DNA of 7,971 bases from positions 1-7,971 of the forward strand of contig JAITEA010000101.1 of assembly GCA_031282285.1 (NCBI GenBank), in the 5' to 3' direction. This DNA comes from Helicobacteraceae bacterium. Its GTDB lineage: Bacteria > Campylobacterota > Campylobacteria > Campylobacterales > SZUA-545. The first letter of the stretch is position 1. Each line of letters begins with the position of its first letter. The notes under the pieces were generated by a model, which ran no database searches, was not told where the DNA came from, and saw nothing but the letters and a program-made list of their open reading frames with translations. Shown here in pieces: positions 5,327 to 7,971 of this stretch. The position numbers and the translations under genes were made by a program.

Positions 5327-7014
5327 AGATCGCTAATCTTGCGCGCTTCCAGTTCGCTTAGCAGGCGGTCGATCTCGGCTATCTCGCCGTTTACCCGCGC
5401 TTCGTCGCCGCGCTCTTTTTGCGCGCTCGCGACGCTTTTTACCGCGCTCGCGATTTTGTTCGGCGCGGAACGGCGCGATCCAAAAAACGCGCCAAGCAAA
5501 CTTGATCCGATCGTAACGATCGCGCCTATCGCCGATCGTTTCGTATCGCTTTTTTCCTTGTCGAGTTTGATCAAAAGGCGCGATCGCTTCTCCAGCAGCC
5601 GCCGCTTCTCGCGCTCGTATCCCGCCTCGATCGCCGCCTTTTTCTTTTCGGCGCCCGCGTCGCGGACAAGCTCCGTTTTTGGCGCAGGTCTTGAGGGCGG
5701 CGCGGCGGAAACCGTCTCTTGTTTGGGCGTTAGCAGGCGAATCTGATCGCGCGTCAAAGGACCTTTAAGGTAGCTCATCGTCCAGCGGGTTTCAAAGCTT
5801 TCAAGCCGATCGGTTTTCAGGATAAAGCGCCGTTTTTCCAGCGCCGCGATCTGTTCGCTAGTAGCGCCGCTAAACCCGCCCGCGCCGACCAGCCCCGCCA
5901 AAACGCGCTCGCGATCCTGCGCGGTTTGCAACCTGCCGATAAACCACGCGCCGATATTGCTCAACCCCTTGTAGTCGAGATCGACGGGGTTTTGCGTGGA
6001 TAAAACCGCGCCCAAGCCAAACGCCCGCGCCTGCTTGAGCAGCAGCATCATCGGCGTTTTGCTGGGCGGGTTCGCGCTGGGCGGGAAATAGCCAAATATC
6101 TCGTCCATATAGATCAGCCCGCGCAAACGCGGCGATCCCTCTTGCGAGCGCATCCACGCCACAACCGCGTTCAGTAGCAGCGTTACGAAAAACATACGCT
6201 CTTTGTCGCCTAGATGCGCTATTGAAAAGACCGCGATCGTAGGCTTCGCGCCGCCAAAGATGCGATCGATCGAAAGCGGCTCGCCTTTGAGCCACGACGA
6301 AAAGGCGCTGGAGGCGATCAGCGCGTTAAACTTCGCCGCGAGATCGAAGCGCTTAGCCTGCGGAAAGAAGCTCTCCAGCGCGAACACGCCGATCTTGTCA
6401 AAAGGCGGTTTCACAACGCGCAAGATAATCGTCTCCAGATCGAGACTCTCGCCTTTTGCCCAAGCGTCGTCGATAATCGCCGTTAGCAGCGCCGTCTCTT
6501 TGCCCGCCGTCTGCGCGGCGATATTGACAAGCCCCAAAAGATTGGCGACGGTAGAGGCTGCCAGCGCGTTTAGCAGATCGCTATCCTCCAAAAGCGCGGG
6601 CGGCGGCGCGGCGAAAGAGCCTAGCGCGTTGATAGGCTCGCCGTGCGAGGCGGCGGGCGTGTAGAGCCGAAAATTGGCGCTTTGCTTCAGCGCCTTGATA
6701 TTGTTTTCGTCTAAATCCCAGCTTTTTAGCCCCGCTCTCCACTCCGCCGCCGTCCGCGCCGGATCGTCCGACCACGGCGCGAACTCGCTTTGGCTGAGGT
6801 TCGGAAAGGTTAGCAGCAGGTTGGCTAGATCGCCTTTGGGATCGATAGCAATCGCGCTTACGCCGGAGAGCGCCGCTTCCTCTAGTAGCGCGATCGCCAG
6901 CCCCGTTTTGCCGCTGCCCGTCATACCGATAATCGCCGCATGGGTCGTCAGCGTTCTAGGGTCTAGCTCCAGCCGCCGCCCGTCGTTCGTTTTGCCTAGA
7001 TACAAAGCGCTCAT
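5311..7014 (-). CDS. HerA/DUF853-like P-loop ATPase, compact form
   Basis: This 567-residue cytoplasmic ATPase belongs to the HerA/FtsK superfamily, in the group often annotated as ATP-binding protein or DUF853-like. Walker A is GMTGSGKT (30-37), followed by AIDPKGDLANLLLTFP (56-71). Walker B is LIYMDE (300-305), a polar sensor-like Gln is in STQNPVDLDYKG (339-350), and FIGRLQT (358-364) could hold an arginine finger. After KGPLTRDQ (417-424) comes a Pro-rich linker, then a charged likely coiled coil (about 455-492), a small hydrophobic Gly/Ala segment (494-512) and a second helix (about 535-560). As I recall the family, many members are near 800 residues with a domain between the PLTR motif and the coiled coil; here that stretch is only about 35 residues. 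The start overlaps the stop of the M48 gene by 4 bases. The biological role of this group is not established. Confidence 0.88.
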   Translation of the reverse strand: MSALYLGKTNDGRRLELDPRTLTTHAAIIGMTGSGKTGLAIALLEEAALSGVSAIAIDPKGDLANLLLTFPNLSQSEFAPWSDDPARTAAEWRAGLKSWDLDENNIKALKQSANFRLYTPAASHGEPINALGSFAAPPPALLEDSDLLNALAASTVANLLGLVNIAAQTAGKETALLTAIIDDAWAKGESLDLETIILRVVKPPFDKIGVFALESFFPQAKRFDLAAKFNALIASSAFSSWLKGEPLSIDRIFGGAKPTIAVFSIAHLGDKERMFFVTLLLNAVVAWMRSQEGSPRLRGLIYMDEIFGYFPPSANPPSKTPMMLLLKQARAFGLGAVLSTQNPVDLDYKGLSNIGAWFIGRLQTAQDRERVLAGLVGAGGFSGATSEQIAALEKRRFILKTDRLESFETRWTMSYLKGPLTRDQIRLLTPKQETVSAAPPSRPAPKTELVRDAGAEKKKAAIEAGYEREKRRLLEKRSRLLIKLDKEKSDTKRSAIGAIVTIGSSLLGAFFGSRRSAPNKIASAVKSVASAQKERGDEARVNGEIAEIDRLLSELEARKISDLAAFS

Positions 7015-7766
7015 TTCAGCTTTTTGATCTGCGACTGGATATCCTCAATCCGCCGCGTATCCGACGGGTGGGTCGATAAAAACTCCGGCGTTTTGCCGCT
7101 ACTCTGCGCCGCCATCGTTTTCCAGAACTTGACCGCCTCGTTGGGGTTGTAGCCAGCTTTGTGCATCAGCGTAACGCCGATCGCGTCGGCTTCGCTCTCG
7201 TGCTTGCGGCTGTAGGGCAGGATAACGCCCAGATTCGCCGCCGCGCCGTACGCCGACTGATAGGCGCTCTGATATTTGGCGGGGACTTTCAGCGCCGCCG
7301 AGAGCAACTCGCCGCCAAAGCCCGCAAGTTGCTGCTGGCTTATGCGCTCCGCGCCGTGCCGCGCCAGCACGTGCGCGATCTCGTGCCCCATCACGCAGGC
7401 GATCTGATCGTCGTTTGCCATCAGCTTAAGAATGCCCGTGTAGAAAAACACCTTGCCGCCGGGCAGCGCAAAGGCGTTGATCGTCGGATCCTCAAGCACA
7501 TAAAAATCCCACGAATAGGCTTTCGCCTCCGCCGAAGCCGCGACAATCCGCTTGCCTACATTGACGACGCGCGCGGTAAGAACCTTGTCGGTTGATTGCT
7601 TGGAGGTTTTCAGTATCTCGTCGGCTTCGCTAAGTCCAAGCTGTTTTTCCTGATCCTCGCCAATCAGAATAAGCTGCGTCCGTCCCGTTACGGGCGCCTT
7701 TTGCGTGATAGAGCAACCGCCAAACAACAGGGCGATCGCCAGACATAACAGCGTTAATCTTGTCAT
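7011..7766 (-). CDS. M48-family zinc metallopeptidase, predicted lipoprotein
   Basis: This 251-residue protein looks like a small periplasmic, membrane-anchored M48 peptidase of the LoiP/YcaL/BepA-like kind, linked in other bacteria to envelope protein quality control. A type II signal peptide ends at LLFGGC, making Cys18 the likely lipidated residue, although Phe at -3 is not ideal. The zinc site is HEIAH (128-132) with the third ligand Glu192 in SEADAIG. Other family marks are NAFALPGGKVFFYTG (97-111) and FLSTHPSDTRRI (229-240). There is no tetratricopeptide extension. The ATG at 7766 is chosen because AAGGAG (7773-7778) lies 6 bases upstream and it gives a proper signal peptide; a longer frame reaches an ATG at 7886 but crosses the divergent promoter. 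The stop overlaps the ATPase start by 4 bases, so the two are probably made together. Substrate unknown. Confidence 0.93.
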   Translation of the reverse strand: MTRLTLLCLAIALLFGGCSITQKAPVTGRTQLILIGEDQEKQLGLSEADEILKTSKQSTDKVLTARVVNVGKRIVAASAEAKAYSWDFYVLEDPTINAFALPGGKVFFYTGILKLMANDDQIACVMGHEIAHVLARHGAERISQQQLAGFGGELLSAALKVPAKYQSAYQSAYGAAANLGVILPYSRKHESEADAIGVTLMHKAGYNPNEAVKFWKTMAAQSSGKTPEFLSTHPSDTRRIEDIQSQIKKLK

Positions 7767-7780
7767 AATACGCTCCTTGC

Positions 7781-7823
7781 CAAAATCTGCCGCTATATTA
7801 CCGCTTTTGAGCAAAATCTGCCG
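7781..7823. repeat. 12-bp direct repeat in the divergent intergenic region, possible operator
   Basis: CAAAATCTGCCG occurs at 7781-7792 and again, identically, at 7812-7823. The 31-base period is about three helical turns, so both copies face the same side of the DNA. One copy lies between the M48 gene's ribosome site and a weak leftward -10 candidate (TAATAT, 7795-7800, minus); the other lies just upstream of it and 18 bases before the rightward TATAAT. This placement suits a regulator acting on both directions. No known regulator site is recognised. Confidence 0.4.
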
Positions 7824-7840
7824 TTTATGCGTCTTGGCGC

Positions 7841-7846
7841 TATAAT
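7841..7846 (+). promoter_or_regulatory. Candidate -10 box for the rightward membrane-protein gene
   Basis: A perfect TATAAT lies 23 bases before the ATG at 7870, giving a predicted 5' leader of under 20 bases that still includes the AAAGGGGG ribosome site. No convincing TTGACA is seen about 17 bases upstream, so this promoter either depends on an activator or belongs to a species with a weak -35 requirement. Confidence 0.5.
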
Positions 7847-7869
7847 TGCCGCATCTAAAGGGGGCGACG

Positions 7870-7971
7870 ATGGAAAACAAAACCATTGAGATTCCTTATC
7901 GCAGATTGTCAACTCTCATACTGGCTCTTTCTCTTATCCTTTGCGCCCTTTTATTTTTGTGCGGATTGATT
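7870..7971 (+). CDS. N-terminus of an unidentified membrane protein (cut by window end)
   Basis: Thirty-four codons run from the ATG at 7870 to the window end without a stop. A short polar start with Arg11-Arg12 is followed by an unbroken hydrophobic stretch (about residues 13-34), which fits a first membrane helix with the N-terminus inside. A strong ribosome site (AAAGGGGG, 7857-7864) sits 5 bases upstream and a perfect TATAAT at 7841-7846. The gene diverges from the M48/ATPase unit. There is too little sequence to name a family: a sensor kinase, chemoreceptor or transporter would all be possible. Confidence 0.7.
   Translation, partial: MENKTIEIPYRRLSTLILALSLILCALLFLCGLI

Noticed and set aside
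7767..7886. Longer M48 start at 7886
   Set aside because: It would add 40 residues in front of the lipoprotein signal peptide and run across the divergent promoter region and the other gene's start. The ATG at 7766 has AAGGAG at the right distance.
1..7971. CRISPR array, tRNA, rRNA, insertion-sequence transposase or defence genes
   Set aside because: No regular spaced repeats, cloverleaf, rRNA segments or transposase motifs were seen. The HerA-like ATPase has no nuclease or Sir2 partner beside it, so a defence role is not supported.

Overview
This 7,971-base window is bacterial chromosome, roughly 55% GC by eye and gene-dense. Nearly all genes lie on the minus strand, so the window is best read from right to left. 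A predicted lipoprotein (type II signal peptide) points to a diderm, Gram-negative-type cell. The sequence alone does not fix the taxon. CGATCG is strikingly frequent (about 23 occurrences by eye), which looks like a genome signature.

Layout from right to left. At the right edge (7870-7971, +) is the start of an unidentified membrane protein. A 103-bp divergent intergenic region holds a perfect TATAAT for that gene and a 12-bp direct repeat. Then comes a two-gene minus-strand unit: an M48 zinc metallopeptidase lipoprotein (7766-7011), coupled by a 4-base ATGA overlap to a HerA/DUF853-like P-loop ATPase (7014-5311). After a 106-bp gap with a near-perfect 17-bp palindrome comes the tightly packed operon hoxE-hoxF-hoxU-hoxY-hoxH (5204-403). 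The leftmost ~400 bases are non-coding. They carry a G-rich hairpin repeat, a ~120-bp element bounded by 27-bp imperfect inverted repeats, an AT-rich inverted repeat, and a rightward-facing hairpin with T-tract that overlaps the 3' end of hoxH.

The five hox genes encode a complete cytoplasmic NAD(P)-linked bidirectional [NiFe] hydrogenase (group 3d type). HoxY and HoxH form the hydrogenase module, and HoxE, HoxF and HoxU the diaphorase module. Together they couple H2 oxidation or proton reduction to NAD(P)+/NAD(P)H through a chain of Fe-S clusters. All expected metal ligands are visible, so the enzyme looks intact. HoxH keeps its C-terminal maturation peptide, but no maturation gene (HoxW-type protease or hyp genes) lies in the window.

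I did not find a clearly new system. The less ordinary items are the compact ATPase coupled to an envelope metallopeptidase, stop codons placed in the loops of GC-rich hairpins at the ends of both minus-strand transcription units, two candidate operators, and the mobile-looking repeat at the left.
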